Source of the DNA: Helicobacter didelphidarum
GTDB lineage: Bacteria > Campylobacterota > Campylobacteria > Campylobacterales > Helicobacteraceae
Direction of reading: 5' to 3'
Assembly (NCBI RefSeq): GCF_003364195.1
Contig: NZ_NXLQ01000001.1
Location: 186,001-250,000 of the forward strand
DNA length: 64,000 nt
The position numbers and the translations under genes are program-made. Of the stretch, positions 1 through 10,100 are shown piece by piece; positions within the stretch are counted from its first letter, which is position 1, and each line of letters starts with the position of its first letter. Under the pieces are notes generated by a model. It ran no database searches, had not been told where the DNA came from, and was given only the letters and a program-made list of their open reading frames with translations.

Positions 1-195
1 GTATAGGATTATTAATATATTTTTAAATTCATGGCTATAAAAGCTTGAATATGTAAGTCAATCGTAAAAATATGATAACCAAATTGTTAGATATTTAAGT
101 GAATACTACTAAAAGCAAGGGCTGAAATTGTTTGGAATGATTTGTTTGTTGCACTGCTCTTTATAAAAGATAGGATTATCACAATAATGTAGGGT
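1..195. other. AT-rich left edge, no gene seen
   Basis: No convincing coding region, RNA gene or repeat is visible here. It lies downstream of the leftward FAD-linked oxidase gene and is A/T rich. Confidence 0.4.
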
Positions 196-1584
196 TTATA
201 ATCCCATTTTATTTGGATTAAGGATATTGTTTGGGTCAAAAGCCTTTTTAATTGAGCGGAATAATTCCATTTCAGCATTACTAAAAGCAAGATTCATAAA
301 CGGTGCTTTTGCTAACCCTATGCCATGTTCGCCACTTAAAGTTCCCTCTAAATCCACTGCAATTTTAAAGATTTCTGTGATTGCTTCATGTCCTTTCTCT
401 AAGTCATTTAAATCTTCTACCATAACATTTGTATGTACATTTCCATCACCTGTATGTCCAAAACATGGAATTTTAAAGCCATATTTTTCACTTACTCCCT
501 GAATTGCTGTGAGTAATTCAGGGAGTTTTGCACGTGGAACTGTAATATCTTCATTAAGCTTTTTTTTACCATAAATACTAATACTTTGACTAACATTTTT
601 TCTGGCAAACCATAAATCCTCACCATCCTTATCATCTTTTGCAATCTTGAAATGTGTGCAACCATTTTCTTTAAACTTTTCTTCAATTTGTATAAGTTGG
701 TATTGGATTTCAGAATCAAGATTCCCATCAACTTCTGTAATGAGAATCGCTCCAGCTTCAATAGGCAATCCTTTATGAAATTTTTCTTCAACCGCACGAA
801 TACTAAGATTATCTAAAAATTCCATAGCAACAGGTGTTACCCCGCTTCCCATTGTTTTATAAACAGCATTCATGGCATTTTCTATGGTGTCAAAGATTCC
901 CATGGCAGAGCGTTTGAGCTTTGGTTTTGCAAGAAGTTTCAATGTAATTTCACTAATAACCGCTAATGTTCCCTCACTTGCGATTAAAATTCCTGCCACA
1001 TTGTAACCAGCAACATCTTTGATAGTTTTTTTACCTGCACGAATAATATCTCCATTGGGTAAGACTGCACGAATAGCCATCACATAATCTTTTGTGATTC
1101 CATATTTTGCGGCACGCATCCCACCAGCATTCTCGCTTACATTTCCTCCTATGGTACTTTGATTTTCACTTGCTGGGTCAGGAGGATAGAATAAACCATG
1201 GGATTCTACAAAATTTTGTAATTCTTTGTTAATAACACCAGGTTGCACACGCACAATCAAGTTTTTTTCATCAAGCTCAAGGATTTTGTTCATATATTTT
1301 TCTAAAGCTAAAACAATGCCACCTTTTGCTACAATACTTCCACCAGTAAAGCCACTTCCTGCACCTCGTGGCACTATTGGGATTAGATTCTTATTGCAGT
1401 ATTGCAGAATCTTGCTAATGTCATTTTCATGACGCGGGAATAGCACAATGTCAGGCTCTCGTTCCTCGCGTGTTGCATCATAACTATATGCGAGTTTGTG
1501 GATAGAATCCGCTTTTGCATTTTCTTTACCAAGTAAATTTTCAAAATAGAGTAAATGTCGCTGTATATCTTGTGGATTTTGCAC
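196..1584 (-). CDS. glcD: FAD-linked oxidase, GlcD/D-lactate dehydrogenase type
   Basis: A flavoprotein of the FAD_binding_4 plus FAD-oxidase_C family, which oxidises 2-hydroxy acids such as glycolate or D-lactate. The FAD-binding half shows PRGAGSGFTGGS and a later SENAGGMRAAKYG segment. The C-terminal half ends with the family signatures GHTGDGNVH and GEHGIGLAKAP. The frame stays open to an ATG at 1641, but no Shine-Dalgarno precedes that ATG. The GTG at 1584 follows AAAGGA with good spacing and gives a normal family N-terminus, so I chose it. No glcF-like iron-sulfur partner is adjacent, so the physiological substrate cannot be told from context. Confidence 0.88.
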   Translation of the reverse strand: MQNPQDIQRHLLYFENLLGKENAKADSIHKLAYSYDATREEREPDIVLFPRHENDISKILQYCNKNLIPIVPRGAGSGFTGGSIVAKGGIVLALEKYMNKILELDEKNLIVRVQPGVINKELQNFVESHGLFYPPDPASENQSTIGGNVSENAGGMRAAKYGITKDYVMAIRAVLPNGDIIRAGKKTIKDVAGYNVAGILIASEGTLAVISEITLKLLAKPKLKRSAMGIFDTIENAMNAVYKTMGSGVTPVAMEFLDNLSIRAVEEKFHKGLPIEAGAILITEVDGNLDSEIQYQLIQIEEKFKENGCTHFKIAKDDKDGEDLWFARKNVSQSISIYGKKKLNEDITVPRAKLPELLTAIQGVSEKYGFKIPCFGHTGDGNVHTNVMVEDLNDLEKGHEAITEIFKIAVDLEGTLSGEHGIGLAKAPFMNLAFSNAEMELFRSIKKAFDPNNILNPNKMGL

Positions 1585-1685
1585 GAATATATCCTTTATT
1601 AAGTGTTTTTTATGAGTATAATTAAAACTTTTTTGTTTCATGATTGGGAGGAATATAATTTCTCTTGTTTCATTCTAATTTTTTT

Positions 1686-1691
1686 ATTATA
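1686..1691 (-). promoter_or_regulatory. -10 box for the FAD-linked oxidase
   Basis: Read on the minus strand this is TATAAT, preceded by AGT. It lies about 45 bases before the ATG at 1641, in the A/T-rich setting typical of Helicobacter sigma-80 promoters. Prediction only. Confidence 0.45.
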
Positions 1692-1820
1692 ACTAAATTA
1701 ATGTATTTTTTATAATTCTTTTTACACTATAATGATAAAACAATCATAAAAGGAAACCTTATAAATTGGCAAAATAGCTTTAATAAACTTGTTGGGATTA
1801 GAATTTTCCAATCTTAAAAA

Positions 1821-2516
1821 TCATTCTATATCAATAAGTGGAAATATATGTGTTTGCGAATCAATTTCTTTGCGTTCTTTGCGTTCTGCAAACTCCAAAA
1901 AATTAATCAAGCATGGCAATTCAATACACTTTGCTTCGAGCTTTTTAATAAGTTGTAATGCTGCATTTGCTGTGCCACCTGTTGCAATAAGATCATCAAT
2001 TAAAACAACATTGACACCTTTTATTCCAGCAAATGCATCCTCTTTGATTTCTATTGAATCTTTACCATATTCTAATGTATAACTTTGCGAAAGAACCTTA
2101 CCGGGCAATTTACCTTTCTTACGAATAGGAACAAAACCTGCTTTAAGGGCAAATGCTAAAGCAGAACCAAGTATAAATCCACGTGCTTCAATACCTACAA
2201 CATACTCAATTTTATATGTCTGATAACGATGGGCTAACATTTCAATATAATCATAAAAAAGTCGTCCATTTTGCAAAAAAGTTGTAATATCTTTAAATAA
2301 GATACCTTTTTTTGGAAAATCAGGAATATTCGTAATGGATTGCTCAATTTCTTCACGCAAAGTTGGTTTATGTTTTGCCATCTTTACTTCGACATTATTA
2401 TGTTCGTCTATAATTAAATCTTCCAAACTAAAAGCATTAATTGGCTTTTCAATTTCTTTATGCTTTTCTTGTTTATTCATGCTTAATCCTTTAGAGAAAC
2501 TTAAACGAAAATACAT
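1821..2516 (-). CDS. apt: adenine phosphoribosyltransferase with N-terminal extension
   Basis: Converts adenine and PRPP to AMP in purine salvage. The catalytic region starts near IPDFPKKGILFKD and carries the PRPP-binding loop VVLIDDLIATGGT and the segment VVGIEARGFILGSALA. Family proteins are about 170-185 residues, so about 45 extra residues precede the enzyme. Two in-frame ATGs each have a good Shine-Dalgarno: 2516 (AAAAAGGAG, TTAGC spacer) and 2480 (AAAGGA, TTAAGC spacer). A third ATG at 2381 would give a normal-length enzyme but has only a weak site. It is followed in the same direction by a coiled-coil protein gene, rpiB and an M50-like gene only further upstream, so it probably has its own promoter. 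Confidence 0.92.
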   Translation of the reverse strand: MYFRLSFSKGLSMNKQEKHKEIEKPINAFSLEDLIIDEHNNVEVKMAKHKPTLREEIEQSITNIPDFPKKGILFKDITTFLQNGRLFYDYIEMLAHRYQTYKIEYVVGIEARGFILGSALAFALKAGFVPIRKKGKLPGKVLSQSYTLEYGKDSIEIKEDAFAGIKGVNVVLIDDLIATGGTANAALQLIKKLEAKCIELPCLINFLEFAERKERKEIDSQTHIFPLIDIE

Positions 2517-2577
2517 GCTAACTCCTTTTTCCAACCGCAATAATTCATAAGTAGCATTCTCTGTTGCTCATACCAAA

Positions 2578-2583
2578 ATTATA
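2578..2583 (-). promoter_or_regulatory. -10 box for apt
   Basis: TATAAT on the minus strand, about 62 bases before the ATG at 2516. Prediction from position and sequence. Confidence 0.4.
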
Positions 2584-2703
2584 ATACGGTCTTAGAGTAA
2601 ATTTCAAAAGCTAACATATTCCTTATTATAAGAGTATTTTACCCATTATACTTATAATAAAACAAGTAATATTATATCTTTTATTCTGAAATAGCTATAT
2701 TTT

Positions 2704-3042
2704 TTACAATAATGCTTCAATTTTTTGCTCCAAATCTTTAATTCTACTTTTATAGTTATCGGTTTCTATGCGATATTGAGAATTTCTTTGTTTGAGAGTT
2801 TTAACCTCACTCTTTAAGGTATTGAGTTCTTTTGTCAAAATATCAATATTTCCCAACGCTCTTTGTAATGATAATTGATGTTTTTGTATAAGCACTTCTG
2901 TTTCTACAAGAGTATAACGCATATGGGCTGATTCTTTCTTTTCTTTTTGTGCAATACTCTTATAGTAAAATGCACTTACTACCATGAATAAAACAAATAG
3001 AATAAAAATAGTTAAAGCAAACCATTCGACTAAGGCGTTCAT
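2704..3042 (-). CDS. membrane-anchored coiled-coil protein
   Basis: Unknown function. Residues about 8-28 form one hydrophobic segment. The remaining 85 residues are charged and heptad-like (repeated E, K, Q and L), which predicts a short cytoplasmic coiled coil. The start has an excellent AAAGGAG site and overlaps the end of rpiB by four bases (ATGA), so translation is probably coupled. I recall a small uncharacterised gene at the same place between apt and rpiB in H. pylori. The topology resembles small division or envelope scaffold proteins, but nothing specific supports a function. Confidence 0.75.
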   Translation of the reverse strand: MNALVEWFALTIFILFVLFMVVSAFYYKSIAQKEKKESAHMRYTLVETEVLIQKHQLSLQRALGNIDILTKELNTLKSEVKTLKQRNSQYRIETDNYKSRIKDLEQKIEALL

Positions 3043-3479
3043 ATTTCTCCTTTGATTGTGATTAATTTTTCTATTCTTTTGCTATGTCTTCCACCTTCAA
3101 AACTTTCTTGTAAAAATACTTCAACAATGGCTTCAGCAAGTCCCGGTCCCAAAACCCTTTCCCCCAAACATAGCACATTGGCATTATTGTGCCTGCGTGC
3201 AAATTTTGCCATAAAAGTATCTGTGCATAACGCAGCACGGATATTACTGTGCTGATTTGCAGCAATACTCATTCCAATTCCGGTCCCACAGATTAAAATC
3301 CCCCTACTTTTTATATCTTTTTTAACTTTTTCGCAGAGAATATCTGCAATATCGGGATAGTCAACACTTTCTGGTAGGGATACACCTAAATCTTCAAAAA
3401 TAATATTGTTACGATGACAATACTCAACTATCATATATTTAAGATTAATACCCGCATGATCATTAGCAATAAATAGCAT
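3039..3479 (-). CDS. rpiB: ribose-5-phosphate isomerase B
   Basis: Interconverts ribose 5-phosphate and ribulose 5-phosphate in the non-oxidative pentose phosphate pathway. The RpiB/LacA/LacB fold is clear. It begins MLFIANDHAG, has the catalytic cysteine at residue 64 in ILICGTGIGMS, and contains the FARRHNNANVLCLGER segment. Length, 146 residues, is normal. AAGGAT precedes the ATG. It overlaps the downstream coiled-coil gene by four bases and lies eight bases after the M50-like gene, so these three probably form one transcript. Confidence 0.95.
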   Translation of the reverse strand: MLFIANDHAGINLKYMIVEYCHRNNIIFEDLGVSLPESVDYPDIADILCEKVKKDIKSRGILICGTGIGMSIAANQHSNIRAALCTDTFMAKFARRHNNANVLCLGERVLGPGLAEAIVEVFLQESFEGGRHSKRIEKLITIKGEI

Positions 3480-3487
3480 ATTTATCC

Positions 3488-4147
3488 TTAAAGTTGTAAA
3501 AATAGTATTGTGATAGCTTCAATGAGAAATACTATCCCGTTCTGTGTGAGTGGAAATAATAAAAGTAAAATGATTAAAATCATACCATATTTTTCAAGAT
3601 TATTATACCATCTTGCAAAGATTGAGGTATGAAAAAATAATCCTGTATATGCCAGTATTTTTGCTCCATCAAGTGGTGGGAAAGGCAAAAGATTAAAAAC
3701 AACCAATAAAATATTGCTATAAATCATAATAAATAGAAATTGAAATATAAACCCATCTTGTATAATAAAATTATAACGCAAACCAAGCTTTAATAATACA
3801 ACAACACAAAATGTAAGAAAAAGATTCAAAAATATACCAGACCATGCTACTAAAATACATCCTCTAAAACCACTCTGTTGTTCTATATTAGTAAAATTAA
3901 TTGTCATTGGTTTTGCATAACCAAACATAAAAGGTGCCCCAAGCACAAGTAGTGTAATTGGGAGTACAATTAAACCAAATATATCAATGTGTTTTAAAGG
4001 GTTAAAAGTAATTCTATTCATAATTTTTGGTGTATTATCACCATAACGCAAAGCCATTAATCCTTTAAAAAATTCCCTACTAATAGCAGCAAAAAATATT
4101 GCAACAAGGTATGGTATGATTGATAAAATAATATCAAATAATTCCAT
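3488..4147 (-). CDS. M50 (site-2 protease)-like membrane protein lacking the zinc motif
   Basis: A polytopic membrane protein of the bacterial site-2 protease type. Family landmarks are present: the YGD(x)TP...NPLKHID stretch (residues 35-55), a GYAKP segment (76-80), the A-x-SG...N helix (about 101-108) and FNLLPFPPLDGAKI, where D160 would be the third zinc ligand. The catalytic HExxH of the first helix is instead R24-E25-F26-F27-K28. Both zinc-binding histidines are therefore gone while the glutamate remains. It is probably an inactive pseudoprotease or a protein with another membrane role. It heads the rpiB cluster. No strong Shine-Dalgarno is seen at the ATG. Confidence 0.85.
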   Translation of the reverse strand: MELFDIILSIIPYLVAIFFAAISREFFKGLMALRYGDNTPKIMNRITFNPLKHIDIFGLIVLPITLLVLGAPFMFGYAKPMTINFTNIEQQSGFRGCILVAWSGIFLNLFLTFCVVVLLKLGLRYNFIIQDGFIFQFLFIMIYSNILLVVFNLLPFPPLDGAKILAYTGLFFHTSIFARWYNNLEKYGMILIILLLLFPLTQNGIVFLIEAITILFLQL

Positions 4148-4431
4148 AATAGTCTATTCAAACTCCATATTTAGTAATTCTTCTTTACAATACAAAGATT
4201 CTACTAACTTCAAATTTCCAATGTTCCCAATCTAAATTATCCATTAGACTATTCAAAATTATAAATATTTCTTCAAAGCAGTAATATCTTGCATTTAAAA
4301 AATGAACAACAAACACTAAGAAGTAAATAGAAAATATTAGAATACTCTAATAAGTTTTATTATGAATAAAATAATGGAATCTATCAAAAACCCAATTATA
4401 ACATGCAAGAATGAATCATATTTCGTTATCA

Positions 4432-6249
4432 TTACATTTTTGTTTTGATTTCAATCCCTAAAAGTGCAAAACCTATTGTAAAACTTAATGAAACAAGTTC
4501 CAATGCCTTGAGAATCTGTGCTTCATAAATAGTGTTTAGGATTCTATGTGTATTATAAAATGCGTGAAATTGTTTTGCTAAATTCTTAAGGTATTCACAA
4601 AGTTTTTGAATTGCCCTCTCTTGATATGCTTGTTCTAAGATGTGGTGCAAACTTAAGGCACATAGTATAAGATTCATTAATTCATCTTGTAATTGATTTA
4701 AATTATTGTTTTGTTCTAAAGTCTCATTCCATTGATTCAAATCCTCAAAACTTGCATGATGGATATGTTCTTTACTTAATGTTGTTTTTTCTAAAAGAGT
4801 ATGTATCCTTGCATTTGCGTAATTAATATAAAATACCGGATTTGATGAATCTTGTTTATTTAGATCTTCAATATCAAATTCCAAATGTGTATCAAGACTC
4901 TTGCTTAAAAAAATAAATTTTAAACTATCGGCACCAATATCATCGATTACATCTTGCATAAGGATAAAATTCCCTGCACGTTTGCTCATTTTATATGGTT
5001 GTCCACCTTTTAAAAGACTTACCATTTGAGCCAACAACACTTCAAGTCTGTTGGAATCAAAACCTAAAAATTCTACACTTGCTTTGATACGGGCAACATA
5101 TCCATGATGGTCTGCACCCCAAATATTAATATAAGAATCGAAATCACGTTGAAATTTATCACGATGATAAATAATATCACCCGCCATATATGTTGGTTCA
5201 CCATTTTCTCGCACTAAAACACGATCTTTTTCGTCTCCTTTTAAACTCGATTTAAGCCAAATAGCATTATCTTTATGTTCCAAAGCATTATGTTTCTCTA
5301 GCTCACACAATGTCTCATTCCATCGTGAATAAATTTCTTTTTCACTTACAAAATTCTCGAATATAATATGAGCAGATTCTAAATTATATTGAATGACTTG
5401 AAGCATTCTCTCTTTTCCAAATATACCCAAATCTTCTTGAATGTCATCAAAATTATTCTTAAAAAAATCTTCTTGAAAATATGAAATTGCTTCTTGTGCA
5501 ACACTTTCAATATATTCTCCCTTATATACATCTCCATCTTGCTGAGTGAGATGGAGAATCTTTGTTGCTGCATTATAAATCGAACGTGCTAACATATTAA
5601 TTTGACTTCCTGCATCATTTACATAATACTCACTTATAATTTCATCACCCAAATACTTTCCTATACGTTGGAATACGCTACCAAAAATAGCTCCACGAGC
5701 ATGTCCTATATGTAGCGGTCCTGTGGGATTAGCACTCACATATTCGAGTAATATTTTATGTTTGTTAGAATCACAACTTCTTTTCCCAAAATTAGTTGGA
5801 TTTGCCAATGCTTGATTTACTTGGTGTGCAAAAAATGTAAGAGAAAGTTTCAAATTCAAGTAACCATTTAATGATACAATCTCCGAAAAAAATGTGGTAT
5901 TTTTATTATGATGAGAAAGTCTTGCCTTTTGTCTTAAAAAAATAGCAAAATTATCAGCAATTTCTCTAGGATTCTTACGCATTTTTTTGGCAAGAACAAA
6001 ACTAATTGGACTCGCAAAATGTCCATGTTGCTTATTTTTTGGATATTCTAGGGGAATGTCATTTGGACAATAAGGAATCCATAAATCTTTATTTTGCTGC
6101 GACCCCATATCTTTGAAATTACAATCAACACTGCTAGAGTTTTTAGAATCTACATATAGAGAATGATAGTCTTTTGTGCGTAATAAACCATTTTCTAACA
6201 AAAATACATTAATATATTCTGCTAAAATTTCTCTCACTTTATAAAACAT
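4432..6249 (-). CDS. argS: arginyl-tRNA synthetase
   Basis: Charges tRNA-Arg. A class I synthetase with PTGPLHIGHARG (HIGH motif, about residue 176), KMSKRAGNF (about residue 420) and a C-terminal DALR-type anticodon-binding helix bundle. At 605 residues it is longer than a typical epsilonproteobacterial enzyme of roughly 530-540. The extra length is mostly residues about 25-65, a polar stretch between the start and the conserved EYPKNKQHGHFA segment. The stop codon of tatA overlaps the argS start, so argS is probably translated by coupling. The Shine-Dalgarno is weak. Confidence 0.96.
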   Translation of the reverse strand: MFYKVREILAEYINVFLLENGLLRTKDYHSLYVDSKNSSSVDCNFKDMGSQQNKDLWIPYCPNDIPLEYPKNKQHGHFASPISFVLAKKMRKNPREIADNFAIFLRQKARLSHHNKNTTFFSEIVSLNGYLNLKLSLTFFAHQVNQALANPTNFGKRSCDSNKHKILLEYVSANPTGPLHIGHARGAIFGSVFQRIGKYLGDEIISEYYVNDAGSQINMLARSIYNAATKILHLTQQDGDVYKGEYIESVAQEAISYFQEDFFKNNFDDIQEDLGIFGKERMLQVIQYNLESAHIIFENFVSEKEIYSRWNETLCELEKHNALEHKDNAIWLKSSLKGDEKDRVLVRENGEPTYMAGDIIYHRDKFQRDFDSYINIWGADHHGYVARIKASVEFLGFDSNRLEVLLAQMVSLLKGGQPYKMSKRAGNFILMQDVIDDIGADSLKFIFLSKSLDTHLEFDIEDLNKQDSSNPVFYINYANARIHTLLEKTTLSKEHIHHASFEDLNQWNETLEQNNNLNQLQDELMNLILCALSLHHILEQAYQERAIQKLCEYLKNLAKQFHAFYNTHRILNTIYEAQILKALELVSLSFTIGFALLGIEIKTKM

Positions 6250-6545
6250 TAGATTTTTTCACTCTTTGGCGTATAAGAATTATTGTTTTTTGAATCAGAT
6301 TCTATAATTTGTGCTTCAATAACTTCAGGTGGTCTTGGTGATGGTTTTTGCTCTTGTTTTTGTTGTGTCTGGATCACATTTTCATTTTCATCAGATTTTT
6401 TTTCTTCATTACCATCTAACTCTTTTTTAAAAGTGCGTATACCACTTCCCAAACCTTTTGCTAACTCAGGAATTTTCTTTGCACCGAATAATAAAACAAT
6501 TACTAATAAAACAACAAGCCAATGCCAAATACTCATACTACCCAT
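6249..6545 (-). CDS. tatA: twin-arginine translocation protein TatA
   Basis: Forms the protein-conducting assembly of the Tat pathway, which exports folded proteins. The fold is textbook: a short N-terminal membrane helix ([17 protein letters not shown]), the hinge [12 protein letters not shown], an amphipathic helix ([13 protein letters not shown]), and an acidic, Q/P/E-rich cytoplasmic tail. The start at 6545 follows GGAGG with a six-base spacer. The order gmk-tatA-argS matches H. pylori as I recall it. TatB and TatC are not in this window. Confidence 0.93.
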   Translation of the reverse strand: MGSMSIWHWLVVLLVIVLLFGAKKIPELAKGLGSGIRTFKKELDGNEEKKSDENENVIQTQQKQEQKPSPRPPEVIEAQIIESDSKNNNSYTPKSEKI

Positions 6546-6555
6546 AATGAGCCTC

Positions 6556-7176
6556 CTAGATATAATATTGTATTAATAAGTTTTCAATCTTGCTTTTGCT
6601 ATTAAGTAAAAACATACTTTTTGCAATATGTAAAATTGCCTCTTTTGAATCCTTTATTGTATCATTTATTAGCAAATAATCAAACGAATCCGCATGCTTT
6701 AATTCATCAAGAGCATTTAAAAGTCTTTTATGAATTGTTTCTTCATTATCAGCATTACGCATTTCCAACCTTGCTTTAAGTGTTTGTAACTCTTTTGTTG
6801 TAATAAACACAGATTTAGAATGAGGGTAGTGTGTTTTAATGCTGTCATGTCCCTTTACATCAACATCACATAAAATAAATTTATTTTCTCTAATTGCCTC
6901 TTCAAATTGTGCGATTCCTGTTCCATAGAAATTCCCATGCACTTCTTCATATTCAAGAAACTTTCCTGATTCAATCCCGAGCATAAAATCGTTATGTGAA
7001 ACAAAAAAATAATCTTTTCCATCTTGTTCTCCCGAACGCTTTGGACGCGTTGTTGTGGAAATAGAAAAATAAAGATTGGGAATATGCTCTTGCAAAAATC
7101 TTGAAAGAGTGCTTTTACCCGCACCAGATGGTCCAGAAATAATGAGAATATTGTAATCTTTACTATGTATTTGCAT
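6556..7176 (-). CDS. gmk: guanylate kinase
   Basis: Phosphorylates GMP to GDP. It shows the P-loop GPSGAGKS (residues 15-22) and the GMP-binding [19 protein letters not shown] region, with downstream [11 protein letters not shown]. The frame is open upstream to 7275, but the ATG at 7176 has AAGGAT five bases before it and gives a normal 206-residue enzyme. The gene overlaps the end of the upstream acidic protein by 14 bases, so the two are probably cotranscribed. Confidence 0.95.
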   Translation of the reverse strand: MQIHSKDYNILIISGPSGAGKSTLSRFLQEHIPNLYFSISTTTRPKRSGEQDGKDYFFVSHNDFMLGIESGKFLEYEEVHGNFYGTGIAQFEEAIRENKFILCDVDVKGHDSIKTHYPHSKSVFITTKELQTLKARLEMRNADNEETIHKRLLNALDELKHADSFDYLLINDTIKDSKEAILHIAKSMFLLNSKSKIENLLIQYYI

Positions 7177-10100
7177 GCATATCCTTATTTTTACCAAAAT
7201 GGATATTGAAACTAATATCTGTGCCATCCAAAATTTCATGTAATTTTTCACGGGGAGTATTTTTAAAGAAATCAATCAAACTATCGGCACTCATATCTTT
7301 TACATTGACCTTATTTATAGATATTGTTTCAGAATCTTGCGTATCAACATCAAGATTTAAATCAAGTGTAGATTCAATATCTTCATATTCATTATCTTTT
7401 TCTAAAATATCATTCATAGTAGCAATAGTTTCATTCTCCTTAATAGAAGAATCATCAGACAAAGAATCCTCATTGAGTACTATATTTTCTTCTAAATCAT
7501 TGGAATCCACAACATTGGTGTTCGCTACATCATGCAAAGATTCTACTGAGCTTAAATCAACATCTGAGCTTCCATTACTATTATGAATGTTTTCCTCAGT
7601 CTCTTCAGCTTCTAAATCCGGATTTAATTCCAAATCAAATACAAAATTGTCTTCTTTCTGCTCTAAACTTTCCTCTAACTCTGAATCTTGAAGTAAATTT
7701 AAGTCTGTTTGCATTTTTTCATTGTTATCAGATTCTAAATTCTCATCATCATTCATTTCTCTATCGGAATGATTATTTAAAGATTCAATGACTGTCCCAG
7801 CATCTTCATTAGCTTGTGTCATCATTGCTTTTTCAATATGTTGCATACTTTCTGCATTTTCTACCTCATACATTTGTGCTAAATCCCGCATGCTCAATGT
7901 ATCATCTGCAACATCTTGAGATTCGTTTTTCTCATCAAAGCTATTCTCTAGCTCTTCTAGTGTACCAACGGATTCTGCAGGAGATTTATTGGGTGGACTT
8001 TCAACAACATCTCTATCTACTTGTGAAGCATTCTCATTGTCTGTCATATCCGAATCTTGGATATCAAATAGTTGATTTAACTTATCAACATTTACGATGG
8101 AATCGCCACCCTCTCCCAAAGCCTTTGCAACCTCACTTTCTGTAAGGTTCTCAATATTATCCTCATTTGATGGTAACATAACATATTGCTTATTGGGATC
8201 ATGTTCAAAAGAATCAGTAGTGAGACTAGATACATTTTCGTTATCATTCATTGTCTCTTGATAATTCTCGCCATCTTGTAAATCATTATTAACTTCTTGT
8301 AAAAGATTATTAACTTCACTAAAATCTTCTTCTAAAAAGATCTGAGGTTTATCACTTTTTTCTTGAGGAAGCTGTGCCATATCTACTGACACTTCGTCGT
8401 ATTCTTGGCTATCATTAGCAATATCTTTAGATTCTAAAATAGAATCTAAGTTCGCCTCTTCTTGTGTTGGTTGTTCTAGGATATGATCGTTCAAAGTTTC
8501 TTCTTGGTTCCCTAAAACTTGAGCGTCATCTTCTTGCATTCCTAATGTTTCATGAGAATCTTTGTGTTCTAAATCAACTAGATTCAAATCTAAAGATTCA
8601 TCAGAATTTTGAGTAGAAGTTATAGAATCTTTACTATCTGAATCCTGGTCCAGATTCATGGACTCTAATAAATTATCAGTATCACTAGAAAGTGTAAATT
8701 CGTCCTTGCTATCCATATTAAAAGTTACATCTAGGTCTTCTATTAATGAAGAATTTTCAGAGTCTTGCCGTTTGTTTTCCCTATTGCTTTCTTCTATTTC
8801 ATTTTGTTGTAGATCATTGATTGTATTTTCTTCGCCTGAATCATCTGGGAAACTCATTTCCAATGCGGCAGTCAAATCACCAAATGCATCATCAAGACTT
8901 GTATTTGTAGTTGCTGATTGCAATGATTCCTCTGTTTCATTTTCAGCTTTTGTATTATCTAAATCAATATCATTAAGAGAACTGGTATCCAATGTCTCTG
9001 GTTCTATATCTGTGGAATTAAGATTCTCTCCTTTTTCTGATTCTTTTTCTAATGAAAACTCTAAATTTTCTGTATTTATTGCAGAGATAGTTTCATTTGG
9101 TGCATCATCAAAAGTTATATTTGCTATTTTATCGCTAGAAAACGCAGATTCTAGTGCGGCAGTCAAATCACCAAATGCATCATCAAGACTTGTATTTGTA
9201 GTTGCTGATTGCAATGATTCCTCTGTTTCATTTTCAGCTTTTGTATTATCCTCTATAAAATCTTGTTCTACATTCTCTTCCATGTTAGCAATATCTGATT
9301 CTGCTTGAGATGAATCATCTGGGAAACTCATTTCCAATGCGGCAGTCAAATCACCAAATGCATCATCAAGGCTTGTATCACTAGCATGATTACTAGAATT
9401 ATCAATATTTTCTAATTTAAAATCAAAGCTTTCTGATTCCTTATCTGTAGCATCATCTAATTTTGTATCAATATGATCTATTGGAAGTTCAGCAGAATCA
9501 AGCTCAAATGATGATAAATCATCTTCTTTTTCTTCCTGCTTGGTTTGAGATTCTATCTCTTCAGATAAATCTAAATTATCCGGTGTCTCTATGGGTTCAC
9601 TCATAGATTCAATACTTGTGGTTGTAGTCTCGTTTTCAATTTCAAAGTCTCTTTTGATATTTTCTTGAGGGATTACTTCAGAATCTTCAGATTCTACCTC
9701 TCCAATTTGTTTTGAATCCTCAAGCAAACTACTCATATCATCTTCTAAAATATCTACTTCTTTTTCTTCATCTTGTGCTTCTTCTGATTCTTGATTTACC
9801 TCTGTATTTTTTGATTCCAAAAACTTCTTTGGACTTGGCATTAGCTCATCTCGTTCTTCATCGCTCAAGAATAAATCGTCATCATGCGATGAGTTGTTTG
9901 CCACCTCTTTTACTTCTTCTTCAAAATTATCAGAGACTTCTGGTTTCTCTTTCACATTTGATTGTTTAAGTGCAGATGCATCAATCATAGAATCTAGGTC
10001 AAAATTGGATAAATCAAGTGGATTTGTTGTATTGTTTGCTTCTTTTGAATCCGCTTTCAAATCACTTAAATCGTTTTCGAATGGAGATATTTGTGCGTTA

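Noticed and set aside
541-580. T8 run in the FAD-linked oxidase gene as a switch
   Set aside because: It codes Lys residues in an intact frame and runs of this length are common by chance in this A/T-rich genome.
8658-9308. Long serine-rich open frame on the plus strand
   Set aside because: It is antisense to the acidic protein gene. Asp/Glu/Ser codons on the minus strand read as Ser/Phe/Leu on the plus strand, which keeps the frame open by composition.
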